The translations under genes were made by a program, and so were the position numbers. 64,000 bases of DNA from Dactylis glomerata. Lineage: Eukaryota; Streptophyta; Magnoliopsida; Poales; Poaceae. The stretch spans positions 2,064,509-2,128,508 of the forward strand of contig QXEO01002102.1 in assembly GCA_007115705.1 (NCBI GenBank), written 5' to 3'. The notes under the pieces are model-generated. The model worked only from the letters and a program-made list of their open reading frames with translations. It had not been told where the DNA came from and ran no database searches. Of the stretch, positions 10,406-21,174 are shown piece by piece. The number at the start of each line of letters is the position of its first letter. The first letter of the stretch is position 1.

Positions 10406-10561
10406 TGACGTCATTAATCTGTTTGCATTTATCTCTAGAATTTGACCGTTACCCATGGGCAACACAGTAATTTTGCAATTCTTCTGCTCGTTAGTGGGCT
10501 GCCGTTTCCGTTCTTTGTGCCACGTCTCAACCCACGTTCCATTACCTGGACGCTATATAAG
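10406..10561 (+). promoter_or_regulatory. Promoter of the antisense gene in B
   Basis: TGACGTCA (10406-10413, a palindromic bZIP-type site), GCCACGTCTCAACCCA (10519-10534, ACGT core) and TATATAAG (10554-10561) lie in this order before the gene. A has the same three at 49151-49158, 49024-49039 and 48996-49005 on the other strand, with almost equal spacing (about 141 and 146 bases from TGACGTCA to TATA). GTGGGCTGCCGTTTCC between them is also shared. The direction is opposite to the LTR promoter of the element. Confidence 0.75.
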
Positions 10562-10673
10562 GGGAGAGTGGGGAAATTTACTGTTTACCAGTTCATTGCT
10601 TCCGTCGCCGCCACCATTGCTGCAATCTCTGCTTTCCTTTGATCTCTTGCTGAGCCCCCTTGCGCAGATCGTA

Positions 10674-13600
10674 GATGCGCGTGAAGCATTAGGCGCAGAA
10701 GCACAAGATGACCACGGGGAAGAACGTCGCAACGAGCTAGGTACCTTATGCCTTTATGCAGAAGGAGTTGGAGAAAGCCCAAGCGGATGGCCTCATCTCC
10801 AACGACGACAAGGTTATCTTCCCCAGCACTGCACGGATCCCCAAGCCCAGGGATGGTTTCCGAGTGATGTTCTTTGCCTATCTTTTGCGCGGTCTTTCTC
10901 TTCCTGCCCACGAATTTCTTCATGGGCTTCTTTTTGTTTACAGTGTGCAGCTTCACCAGCTCACACCAAACTCTATCTTGCACATTGCTTGCTTCATAAC
11001 TTTGTGCGAATCGTTTCTGGGGATTGATCCCCATTTTCTTCTTTGGAGAGCCCTCTTTCGGCTCCGCCCCAATGTCATGTTGTCCAAGAAACCCGAATTG
11101 GGCGGAGCTTGCATCTCTCTTCGCTCTGAATCACAGTATTTGGAGTTTTCGATGGCTGCCTCGGTACAAGGTTGGAGGACCAAGTGGTTTTACATCAAGG
11201 ACCGGAAGAATTCCTCCTCCGATAAGTACGACCTTGCCCCCTTTGACACCTCGCAAGAATTGAAGAAATTGGCCTCGTGGGATTCGCCTCCCACGGAAGC
11301 TGAGATGGAGGAGATCAAACCACTCCTGGCCCACATCCAAGAGCTGAAAAGTGGCAAGGAAGGTGCCCTTTCGGGTACACAACTCATGGCTTTTTTTCTT
11401 GCAACATCGGGTTCAACCGCTGCAACATCGTCTTTCCAAGTTGTGGACTTTTTCAGGCTTGGAGGATCCTTCTCGAGTATCTGAGAATCTTATGGAGAAG
11501 AAGGATCTCGACAGGCGTGTGAGAGCTCTTACCACTCTCACCAAAGATGATGAAGTTATGGATTTAGCCGCAAGCCATTTTGATTCCGATCATCACTTAC
11601 CTGCGGTAATTTTTACTTGTTTTTACTTTGCCTTGTTTTTCCTTTTATTCTTCGCCTTATGTCTTTTGAATTGTCTTGTTTGTGCAGGATCATCGACTTC
11701 TTGTTTCTCGCCCTCCTGTCCCAGAAGGAGGGAACATTCAGCATGTTCCTGTTTCTGCGGCCTCCGAAGCCCCTGAGACTGAGGACAGCCATGATGGAGA
11801 CGAAGGCGAGGATTCGCTAGAAAGGTCTAGTTCGATGACATCGCCTCCTCCTGCTCTTTCTGAAGATATTGTCGTGGACAGGAAGATGAAACGTGTTGAA
11901 GAAATTGCTTCTTCCAGTGCCTCCGCCCCTAAGACTGCGGCTGGGGAATCTTTCGAGCCAGAGGATGGTGGAGAACTCTTCGACTACATGGACTCGTGAG
12001 TACTCACCTGTTTGTTTATCTTTTTGTTGTCGACCTTGATAACTAACTTTATCTGTTTCTCTTTTCCTCAGGGACGAGGAGGACCCGAAGAGATTTGCTG
12101 TTGAGGCCCCCGCCACTGATACTCTTGTTGTCAACGAGCCGCCATCACAAGAGGTTGATGCAGCAGCGAAACCTCAAAAAGCAGCGAAGAAGCCTGCCAA
12201 GAAGGCAGTCACTGTTCGTAGCTCAAGGCGCTTGCAGAAAGCTTTCGACGCTGGTGCTACCCTCGAGGCCCATCAGTCCACAAGCTCCTCCGATGACGTG
12301 CGTAAACATACTGTTATATTTACTTCACTTTACGTGTTGATGCTCACATCTTTATTTTCTGGACAGAGCCTAATGAAGAGATTCGTCGACTTGGGCAACG
12401 AATGCGTCGAGTACCTAAAAGTTGCCAAGGCCTCTGAAGGTAAGTCTTGTTCTTTTTGCTTTTACACTTCCTTATCTTTGTATGCCTGTCTTTGCTTCCT
12501 TGCTTGACTGTTTCTTTTCTCTTTGTTTAACCTAGGTGCTCTGAAGGCAGCCCATGCTCGCATTGCGTCGCTAGAAGCTAAACTCGAAGCTTCTAGGACA
12601 GCTTTTGATGCCGCCACTGCTGCCAAAGTCAATGCTGAGAAGTCTTCTAAGTCAGCATTGGCTAAGGCGAAGAAAGCAGAGAAGGACCTGGGTATCGCTA
12701 AGAAGGAGCATCTCCAGCGGGAACAGGCCATGGCTGAGCGGCTGAACCAGATGTCTGCTGCTGCTCAAGGTACATACTATACTCTTTTTTATTTTGACGG
12801 CTTTCTTGCTCTCTTACGTTTGCTGATGTATTCCTTTTCTGCTGTTTTGCTGTTTCTTTGGTTTGCCAGAATATAGTGAAGTGTCTGTGTCGACCTTGCA
12901 GCTTGATGAAGATCCTCTCTTGGCCGCGGTCGGCCTGCTTGAAGCGAACTGGATTTCTGTCCAGGATATCTTCGAGTTCATTAACCGCGTGCTTACGCGG
13001 ATTTTTGTCGGGTTATGGCCCAAGAAAAAGGCCAATGTACCAGACTTGAAGGATCTTGCCAAAGCCTTCGACACCGAGGAGGACCCCATACTTACTATGA
13101 AGGGTCTCTCCCTAAAGCGAGGTGCCGAGGGGGCCATTGCCTTTGCCTATTCGCATGGTGAGGAGGTGAACTGGGAGAAGGTTAGCTCTTCACCCGGCCG
13201 TCCTCGTTCGGAACTGAAGCCTTTTTTCGTGAAGGCGAAAAAATATGCATCGGGCATTGTGTCGATGATTTCCCCTTCAGCGGCTTCCGCGACTGGTGCG
13301 GTGCCGATTTCGACTCCGGCCACAAGTGGTTCTGTTCCTCCTCCTGATGCTGGTGCTGCTTCTGCTATGCCTTCTTCCTCTACGGATCGTGAGGCCGAGG
13401 TGGCGTAGACTTGGCCTCCCTTGTAATTTAGTTTCTTCTTGATATGACAAACTTTCTAGTCGCATGTAGCCCAAGAACCTTAGTCAGAGGGCTTATGCTT
13501 TTGTAAATACATTCTCCTTTGTGAAATTTCATGCTATTTTTAGCTTCTGAGATGCTCCTCTTTTCTTTTTCTTTATTTTCGAGCCCTTGCGCGCTGGTAA

Positions 13601-14517
13601 ATTACCTGGACGCGTTCAAGTTCCGTCGTCTGCCGATGCTTTTGACTCAGGAGTTTCGTCGCCTCGTCATCCTGTTTGCCGATGCAATGAGTATTCCTTG
13701 CGAATTGCAGATCTTGAAAGTTGTTTGACTTTGTCTAAACGCCAGGCGCATATGGCTATAGGTAAAGCCAGCAAATCTTGCGGGTTCGTGAAGCAGATAT
13801 CCATACTCGAGGATAAGGTGACGAGTCTGACAGCTAGAATTGTACACTTGGAGGAGTGCGACTCTTTTCTCGTTGGTATTATCGAGTCTGCTTGCGAGTT
13901 GCTACGATGTAAGTTTCCCTGTCAATCTCCTCTTTTCCTTTTTAATGCAATGTTGCTATCCCATGATTTTTATTGCTGTAGGTACTTGCTTGGACTTCGT
14001 TGGCGAAGCTTGTCGCGTTTCTGAATGGATCGCGGCTCTTGAGAGATCGTCAGGTGGAGTCGAAACTTTCTGGTCTGACCCCCGGCGCCGCAATGCTATT
14101 GTGCTCCTCCAAGATCATGCTCAACATATTGGAGAGGCGGTTGATGCTTGTCGAAAAGCTCTGACTACCATGCATTCCGTGATGCTTCCCCATAACCCTC
14201 TTCCTGGAACTTTTCCTCAGCTGCTTGCTATTTTTCGGTCTACTCAGCGCATTCATCGCTTGATAGAACTTAACTTGGTGGTTGGTGCCAACTTTGCCCT
14301 TGGTTGGATGCGCAAGTGGCACCCAAGGCTCAATTTCGTCTCCATGTCACTGAGCTTACCTTCGGGGGGTGCTCAACTGCGAGTTCATATGGATGCTACT
14401 CTCCAACCGGCCAGGAGGCTCATAGCTAGGTTGCTTTGAGAGGATGTCGCATTTTTCTGCGAGCATCACTATTTGGACCCTTTGGGTGTAGACGATTCCG
14501 ATCAGACATTGATGTAA
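10674..14517 (+). pseudogene. Antisense spliced gene in B (Transposase_28-type domain), disabled
   Basis: Eight exons can be read: 10708-11605, 11688-11995, 12072-12297, 12367-12439, 12536-12769, 12870-13399, 13584-13908 and 13982-14517, each with GT..AG borders. All phases close, giving about 1,042 codons after allowing for one extra base. Exon 1 (FHGLSLP-like FLHGLLFVY, HQLTPNSILHIACF, FGLAPFD-like blocks, near residues 40-230) is the domain catalogued as 'putative gypsy type transposon' (PF04195, recalled). Exon 5 is an Ala/Lys-rich coiled coil. Exon 6 has the block LLEANWIS and IFEFINRVLTRIFVGL. Exons 7-8 are another helical region with MLPHNPLPGTF. Lesions are TAG at 10738, a one-base insertion in the T run near 11390 and TGA at 14437. 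An alternative end is the in-frame TAG at 13406-13408 if intron 6 is retained. The upstream ATG at 10674 meets a stop after five codons, so 10708 is the preferred start. The function is unknown. Nothing supports a DNA transposase. Confidence 0.8.
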
Positions 14518-14896
14518 AGTTTGTGTGCTTATGATGCGAGAGTATGCTGTTTTTCTAACTTTTGTGTCAAAAAATTTGTGCTCATAGCATTGCACCTTTT
14601 GTGTTTGCGTTGGTGCGCTTACCGCAACGTTTGAAGACATGTAGACTCAAATAAGAGGAACTTTTGTCTCTTTTGTTTTATTTATGCGTATAATGTAAGA
14701 TACATGGGATAACCCAAGAGATCCAGCCGGTGGCCTGTGTTCTGGATCTAGAGGGCATTGCCCTGGAATAACTTGTGGCTTTTACAGCCTTATTTTCTTA
14801 CTCTATTTATTCGCCTTATGTCGGTTGAGTTTTCTCTTCTTCTCCTGTGGACTTCTCTTGCTCTGGCGGCTGTACCCGAGGTTTCTTTACTTTTGG
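14518..14896. other. B convergent 3' region between antisense gene and protease
   Basis: A 379-base gap shared with A (37,645-37,938), including ATGTAAGATACATGGGAT and a CCAGATCCAG-like block. It probably holds the 3' ends of two converging transcripts. No ORF is supported. Confidence 0.6.
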
Positions 14897-15573
14897 CTAC
14901 TTGTGGTTTCCTTCGAGTTGCCGTGTGACTCCTGTAGTCGTGCTTTTTGTTTCCCCGTAGCTTTCCATCATGCCGAAGTTTTGGGCCATCTTATGGAACT
15001 CTTTGTCACATAAATCTGATAACTCGGAGCTTCCCTTTACTATGATAATTCCCCTGGGTCCTGGCATTTTTAGTACCAGGTAAGTATAGTGAGGTACTGT
15101 CGTGAATCGCGAAAACGCGGGTCTCCCGAGGATCGCATGATATTGTGATGGCCAGTCCATGACTTCGAAGTCGAGTTTCTCCCTTCTGTAGTTTTGTCGA
15201 TTCCCGAAGCAAACGTTTAGTGCTATTCGACCAAGTGGATAGTTGGCACTTCCTGGGACTATTCCGTGAAAAGAGCAGTCAGTTGGTTTTAGGAACTCCA
15301 ATGAAATGTGCATTGCCCGTAGGGTTTTCGTGTAAATTAGGTTTATTCCACTTCCTGCATCCATGAAAATTCTTTCGACATCGTACTTTCCTATTTGAGC
15401 TTTGAGTACGAAAGGCGCGTTTCCTGGCCGAGGTACTATTATCGGGTGATCATCTCTGCTGAATTCTATAGGTTGCTCTGACCAATGTAGGTATTCTGTT
15501 GTCACTGGAGGTGAAGTTATTGCGAGGTTGACTTGTCGAGTTATGCTTTTCTCCTCTTTGTTCGACTTGGGCA
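14897..15573 (-). pseudogene. B gag-protease, C-terminal protease part (split from gag by D)
   Basis: Read on the minus strand this is the retropepsin half. The active site reads FMDAGSGINLIY (Asp-Ala-Gly instead of Asp-Thr-Gly), and the flap-side block HAILGRPAFSRF follows, as in A. The frame is continuous with the gag piece at 22811: after removing D and one copy of GGGCA the coding phase is preserved. It stops at 14897-14899, roughly 25 codons earlier than A. No RT follows. It would release or process the gag of the same polyprotein if active. Confidence 0.75.
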
Positions 15574-17208
15574 TGATGCGTGGTGAATGACCAGCCCGTT
15601 GGGAACCCCAAGAGGAAGGTGTGATGAGTATAGCAGCTAGTTTTCCCTCAGTTAAGAAACCAAGGTTATGTCGATCAGGAGAAGAGCGGACAATACGACT
15701 AAAGGTGATACTTGCTAGTTTGCGACAGCTTCGGACAATTTATATGGCGCCTCGTCCAAGCTTTGCTTGCTAGCTGCAATGCGGAACCTGCACACAACAC
15801 AACCAAATACTTTGTTCCCAACTTGCGATGAGGTTGTCAATCTCACCGGTTTGCTTGAAACAAAGGTTATGAGCGTATCGAGTGGGAAGTGATAATAGTA
15901 TGCGAGTAAAGTAAACAGTGCGAGTAAAGTAAACAGGTGATAGCAATATGATGGAAATAGGACCGGGATCCACAGTTCACTAGTGGTGTCTCTCCATAAG
16001 ATAAATAACACATGCTGGGTAAACAAATTACAGTTGGGCAATTGATAGAATAAAGATAAACGTGATATGTCAAGAAGATCACTATGCGATTTACTCTGGG
16101 CATTACAACAAAATACATAGACCGCCATCCAACTGCATCTATGACTAATAATCCACTCACGGGGATATCATCCGAAGACCCCATGAGTATTAAGTTGCGA
16201 ACAACAGATAACTGCATTAAGCAAAGTGTGTAATGTAAACAAAGCATATGCCCTCGAGCATATGAATGTTGTTTTCCCCCTAGTAGCAACAGCACATCTA
16301 CAACCTTAGAGGTTTCTGTCACTCCCCTAGATTAAATAGAGGCATGAACCCACTATCGAGCATAAATACCCCCTGTTAGAGTCACTAGCAACTACTCGGC
16401 CAAGATAGCTACTAACAACGGAGAGCATGCAATATCATAAACAACACAGAGATAACAAAAGATAAATTTCAGTATAGCAACTCAATCATAACACCAATAT
16501 TCATCGGATCCCAACAAACCAAACATGTAGAATTACATAACGGTGATCTCAATCATGTAGGGCAGCTCATGAGATCTAAACATGAAGCACATGGTGGAGG
16601 AGACAACCATCTAGCTACTGCCATGGACCCATAGTCCAAGGTAGACTACTCACTCATCGCTCTGGAGGCAAGCATGGCGATGAAGAAGACCTCCGGTGGC
16701 GATTCCCCTCTCTGGCAGGGTGCCGGGAAGAGCTTCTGGACCCTCCCGATCTTTGGGTCGACGGCGGCGGCGGATCGCGATGTGTTCTGGAAAATTGATC
16801 GGGTACTTCGGTTTTTTCCGTCGGGGGGTCTTTATAGGCAAAGGGGCATCGTCAGAGGTGGCCCGAGGAGCCCTCACACATAGGGGGCGCGGCCAGGGCC
16901 TGGGCCGCGCCACCCTGGTGTGTGGGGCCCTCGTGGCCCCCCTCCAACTTCTCTTCGGATCTCTGGAAGCTTCCGGGAAAAATAAGACTTCAGGAACTTG
17001 TTTTGTCCAATTCCGAGAATATTTCCTGTGTATCACTTCTGAAACACAAAAACAGCAGAAAGCAGGGAACTGGCACTGTGGCGACTTGTTAATAGGTTAG
17101 TTTCCGGAAAATGCATAAAAGTGCCACGAAGTGTAACGAAACAGTAGGCAAATGGTGTAAAAACAAGCATGGAGCATCAAAAATTATAGATACGTTGGAG
17201 ACGTATCA
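15574..17208 (-). repeat. D 3' LTR (left)
   Basis: The LTR begins TGATGCGTGG and ends ACGTATCA in plus-strand reading. A TATA motif on the minus strand (CCTATAAAG) lies at 16830-16838. An 18-base tandem repeat (GCGAGTAAAGTAAACAGT twice) lies near 15,902-15,937. The equivalent repeat in F's LTR is where B inserted. The 129-151-codon ORFs within it on both strands are LTR sequence. Confidence 0.9.
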
Positions 17209-17223
17209 AGCATCCCCAAGCTT
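17209..17223 (-). other. D polypurine tract
   Basis: On the minus strand AAGCTTGGGGATGCT abuts the 3' LTR start TGATACGTCTCC. Confidence 0.8.
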
Positions 17224-20138
17224 AACTCCTGCTCGTCCTTGAGTAGGTAAGTGATAACAAAAGAATAATTTTTGAGGTGACATGCACCTACACAATCTTG
17301 ATCATATATGTAAGCATTTGTGAGCTGGGATCATAAGAACTTAAAACGTGGGCATGAAAGATATAATTTTGACAATAAAGACTTAGCAGCCATGTTGTAA
17401 ACATGAAAATGAACACAAACAAAAGATCATGAAAATGAAACAATGAAAGTCAAACGTGTGTTCAAATCATAAGGAAAAACATACAAATGGTTTTCAGCTT
17501 GTCCTTCATAGAGAGCAAAACATAAATGCATAGGACACCTTCAAGTTTAAGAGGGCGACTAGATACAAATAATTTAAGAACAAGTGAAACCAACAATATG
17601 AATGAATCAATGAAAACTTTGGGACAATGCACATTATACTAAGAATGACAACTATGCTCTCTTAATGGTGCATAAAGATAGAAGGTGGTGACTCAACATA
17701 AAAGTAAAAGAAAGGCCCTTCGCAGAGGGAAGCAGTGATTGCAAGTTTTATAGACCTTCAAAAATTATGTTACTTACCGGCTTGGAGCTCTCATTGCCCC
17801 CATCATAAGCATCTTGAATGGTTAGAGTTAATGCGAGAACAATTATGATGCATATGCTTGACAAATCATAAGTCGAAAACCTCGTGCCCCGTGAATACGA
17901 GTACCCAAACCTCACGCTACTTTACTTAGAGTCCCAAGCAAGGCTCTTGTCATTGTAAGTATATATGTATCATCGAGAACCGCCAACGGGGTACCTCCGT
18001 GCTCGATGACATGGAACAACCCCACATCAAAATGACAGGACAAGCAGACAATGAACACCTCGACATCTCTTTTATTTGCCATTTGTTTAGCTTTTTATTG
18101 TGAGATACGTCGTCGAATGTCCACCATGGGTATGCTGCAAATTTCCACCATGAATTATGCATGGCTTAGATTGGCGGCCCAGGCGTTTCCCTAACACATA
18201 TACAAACTCCATGATCCCCACAAGATTCCCAATTCATTTCACACTGCGGGCATCCATAAACAAAAGATCACGATATCAACTCAAATAAGAAGTGCAATGT
18301 TGAAAGCTTGCCCATGACAGCATGGATGGGCTAGAATCCAACTTACAACTTGCAAGCATAACAACTCAACATAAGAGACCACAATGTCAAATTTTAAGAA
18401 CAAGGAAAAAGTAAAGTGTGCCTTCCGGTTCGTGAGAGCTTTACTGACCAATTTTCGCATAACACTGGTAAAAGTTTAATTTGAAGAGAAGATAAAAGCA
18501 AGTCAAATTTACTTGGAATAGTAAATTGCTAGTAGGTATGTATGGTGGACACTTTGGCAAACTTTGGTTTTTAGGAGTTGGATGTACGAGTAGAGCTCAT
18601 ACTCAGTACAAGGCGAGGGCTAGCAAAAGACTGGGAACGACCAACTAAGAGAGCAATAATGGCCATAATCATGCAAAGCGACATTAAAAGAAGCATAAGA
18701 TGGCATCAAAAGTCAAAAACTAAATGATCATAGAGGCTATTGGCGACTTTGTAAGAGTCTAACATGTGTGAGCATGCGCCAAGTCAACCCAAATAAAGCA
18801 TCAAGGAGAAAACTAAAATAATGTTTCCAAACAATAAAAACAACGCATGATTTTTTCAAAGGCTCATTAAGCAATCTCAGTTATTTGAGACAAGTCATGC
18901 TACAGCAAAACCACTAAGCATACTATCAAAAAGACATCAAGCATGACATGAAAAAGCCTAAGCCGCAGTCTACACAAGCTCCTTCTTGTACCACTTTTTT
19001 GCATAAAGCTTTTTCTCTTTTCCAACACCATTTGAAATTTTTTAAGACACCTCTTTTGATGAAAACCAATAAAGATCAGAGGCAAAAATTCACCTTGATG
19101 AAAAGATATGACAAGGTCTGAACGCAAATCAAGGCGAAAACGAAAACCAAAAGTAGTAGCAGAAAAAGAAGAACACTCGGTGAAATTGTAAGAATGAAAA
19201 ACGGAGTGTTCTTGGCAAATGAAAAGCAAGGCAACTTCTCCAAAGGAAATTTGTTGGGGTCCAACCATTTATTACAGCAAACTAAACTAAACTAACTAAG
19301 AAAACTAAAACAACTGACGCTCCAAGAAAAACACATAGTGCATGAAGCAATAAAAATATAGTGTCTTGAAAGGTGACCTGATTTTTGCCGATGAAGAAGG
19401 GTTGCCTCGGGGGCATCCCCAAGCTTTGACGCTTGTACTTCTTGGATATTTCTTGGGGTGATGCATGGGCATCCCCAAGCTTGAGCTTTTGTCCATTCTT
19501 CAACTCATCTCATCATTCTCCAATCCCTACACTTGAAAACTTCCTTCATACAAAACTAAACACAAATCAATTAGCAACATTAGTGTAAGCATAACATATA
19601 ATCAACCTCTTTTTGCTTCAGGTTTCAACCCAAAACCACCACATATAAAGTATATACTACTGTAGCAACTTCTCCAAAAGTTCCGTGATCAAAAGAACTC
19701 AAAAAGAAAGCGATAAAGCGGCAAAAACAAATAGTGGCAGAAATCTGTCAAAACAGAACAGCTGACAAAGGTCGAATTTTTGAGGGGTTTTATGTTGCTC
19801 AAATCAAAAAGTGTTCAACTAACGAAAGTTTGGATATAACCTGGGGCATATGCACAAGAAATCGCAGGTCCAAAAGATATACAGAGAATTTTCACGAATT
19901 TTTACGGTGCAGCACCGAAAACAGTTTCAGGACAGCAACATCCCCAAATCTTTCCCTCACTCAAATTAGAGGCTTCTCTTGGCACAACAATGAAATAAAC
20001 AGGATAAGGAGAGGTCATTACAGTAGTAATGACTTCCAAGACTCAAATAAAAGAAAAATTACTGAAAAGAAAACATTGGGTTATCTCCCAAGAGTGCTTT
20101 TCTTTAACGCCTTTGAGCTAGGCGCAGAAAATTACGAA
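17224..20138 (-). other. D interior, non-coding
   Basis: About 2.9 kb without a supported gene, collinear with H and E. It includes a block shared with F (around 17,880-18,000) and the hairpin/polypurine doublet (19,412-19,479). Short ORFs of 60-120 codons here show no coding character. Confidence 0.7.
19412..19479 (-). repeat. Conserved hairpin plus polypurine doublet (D copy)
   Basis: On the minus strand CTTGGGG and CCCCAAG (19452-19479) form a stem around a 14-base centre that contains a further ATG/CAT pair. A second AAGCTTGGGGATGCCC lies ~30 bases downstream on the minus strand (near 19,412-19,427). The arrangement is the same as in E and H. Confidence 0.75.
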
Positions 20139-21005
20139 TCAAGTAACATCAAGTGATAAAGTGCTAGGGTCAGCGGGTGCCTCACGTCTTCCTTTCTTAC
20201 CTTTGCTCTTGACTCTAGGAAAGACATGGCTATTGCAAGGTGGAGAGATAAATCTTATATTGCCTTTTCCCACACCAATGACGACGCCCAGGAGTTTCAG
20301 TAGGGATCTTCCAAGTGTGATTTGTCCTTTTTCTACACATTCAATAACAAGATAATCAGTAGATATCATTCTTCCTAGGACTTTTGTAAAAACTCCTTCA
20401 ACTATTCCAATGGGAAATATAGTGGCATTGTTAGTAAGAGAAATTCCTTCTCCCCCCTTAGAAAGCTTCCAAAGGCTCAAAGATTCATAAACATCCTTTG
20501 GCATAAGACAAAATTCAGACATAATATCACAACGAGCATGAAAAGTTTCACCACTAATGGTGATTTTTACCGTAGGATACCAACTCGAAGGTTCAGAATT
20601 TGTTGGCACATAATCAAAATGCTGGCGCAAAGTATTGTAGCAAGCATTCAAACTAGCAGTGCGAGTCTCAAGAGTATCAAGTCTATTAAAAATGCACACA
20701 AGAGAGAAATCAAAATAGGTTGGCATGCTGTAAATTGTAATCAACTTTTTTATAATATTGAAGGCTTGATCTCCATCACAATGAAGGAAATCTCCTTCTG
20801 CAGTAGCATCCAAAGCATATCTATAACGAAGAGCAAGTCCAAAGTAAAAGCTACTAAGAAGCAAACTCAAGGTCATTTTAGGTTAAGTTTTTCCATGCCA
20901 ATCATAACTTCTAGACCAAGCTTCTTTAAAACTTTCCTCATCCTTTTGTTTAAAAGTAAAAATCATATCCTCGGGCGACATAGTAGTAGCAACTGAACTA
21001 GACAT
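20139..21005 (-). pseudogene. D gag/protease-like frame with degenerate active site
   Basis: A frame of 289 codons starts at ATG 21005 shortly after the primer site. One in-frame TAA lies at 20883-20885 and the natural end is at 20139. The N-terminal part (ESFKEAWSRSYDWHG, LLLSSFYFGLALRYRYALD) is a gag-like helical domain. From about residue 140 the sequence is retropepsin-like (PTVKITISGETFHARC, then IGIVEGVFTKVLGR, ITLGRSLLKLLG). The catalytic Asp-Thr/Ser-Gly position reads CDIMSEFC, so the glycine is missing and activity is unlikely. A basic C-terminal tail (KSKGKKGRRE) follows. It probably serves, or served, as a structural gag-type protein of a parasite element. Confidence 0.65.
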
Positions 21006-21145
21006 AGTAAACAACTACAAAGGATTCTAATTTTTTTGGGTTTTTGATATAGAACGATGCAAGTAAAAATAAAGTAAAGCAAAAATTAAAACAAAGTAAA
21101 GGATGTGTGTGCGAAAAATTCCCCTTGCAGAGGTCTTCCACTTCT

Positions 21146-21163
21146 TCCCCGGCAACGGCGCCA
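21146..21163 (-). other. D primer binding site (tRNA-Asp type)
   Basis: On the minus strand TGGCGCCGTTGCCGGGGA lies 11 bases after the 5' LTR. Confidence 0.85.
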
Positions 21164-21174
21164 GAAAATTAGCT

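Noticed and set aside
10756..11484. DNA transposon transposase suggested by the catalogue name of the exon-1 domain
   Set aside because: No DDE or other catalytic motif is visible. There are no terminal inverted repeats around it. The gene lies within an LTR element, so the name appears to be historical.
15902..15937. CRISPR-like or satellite repeat
   Set aside because: Just two 18-base tandem units inside an LTR.
16650..17100. ORFs on both strands in D's LTR (also 22249-22698)
   Set aside because: Repeated in both LTR copies and homologous to untranslated F LTR sequence. No domain.
21146..21163. tRNA-Asp gene fragment
   Set aside because: Only the 18 bases complementary to the tRNA 3' end are present, next to an LTR: a primer site, not a gene.
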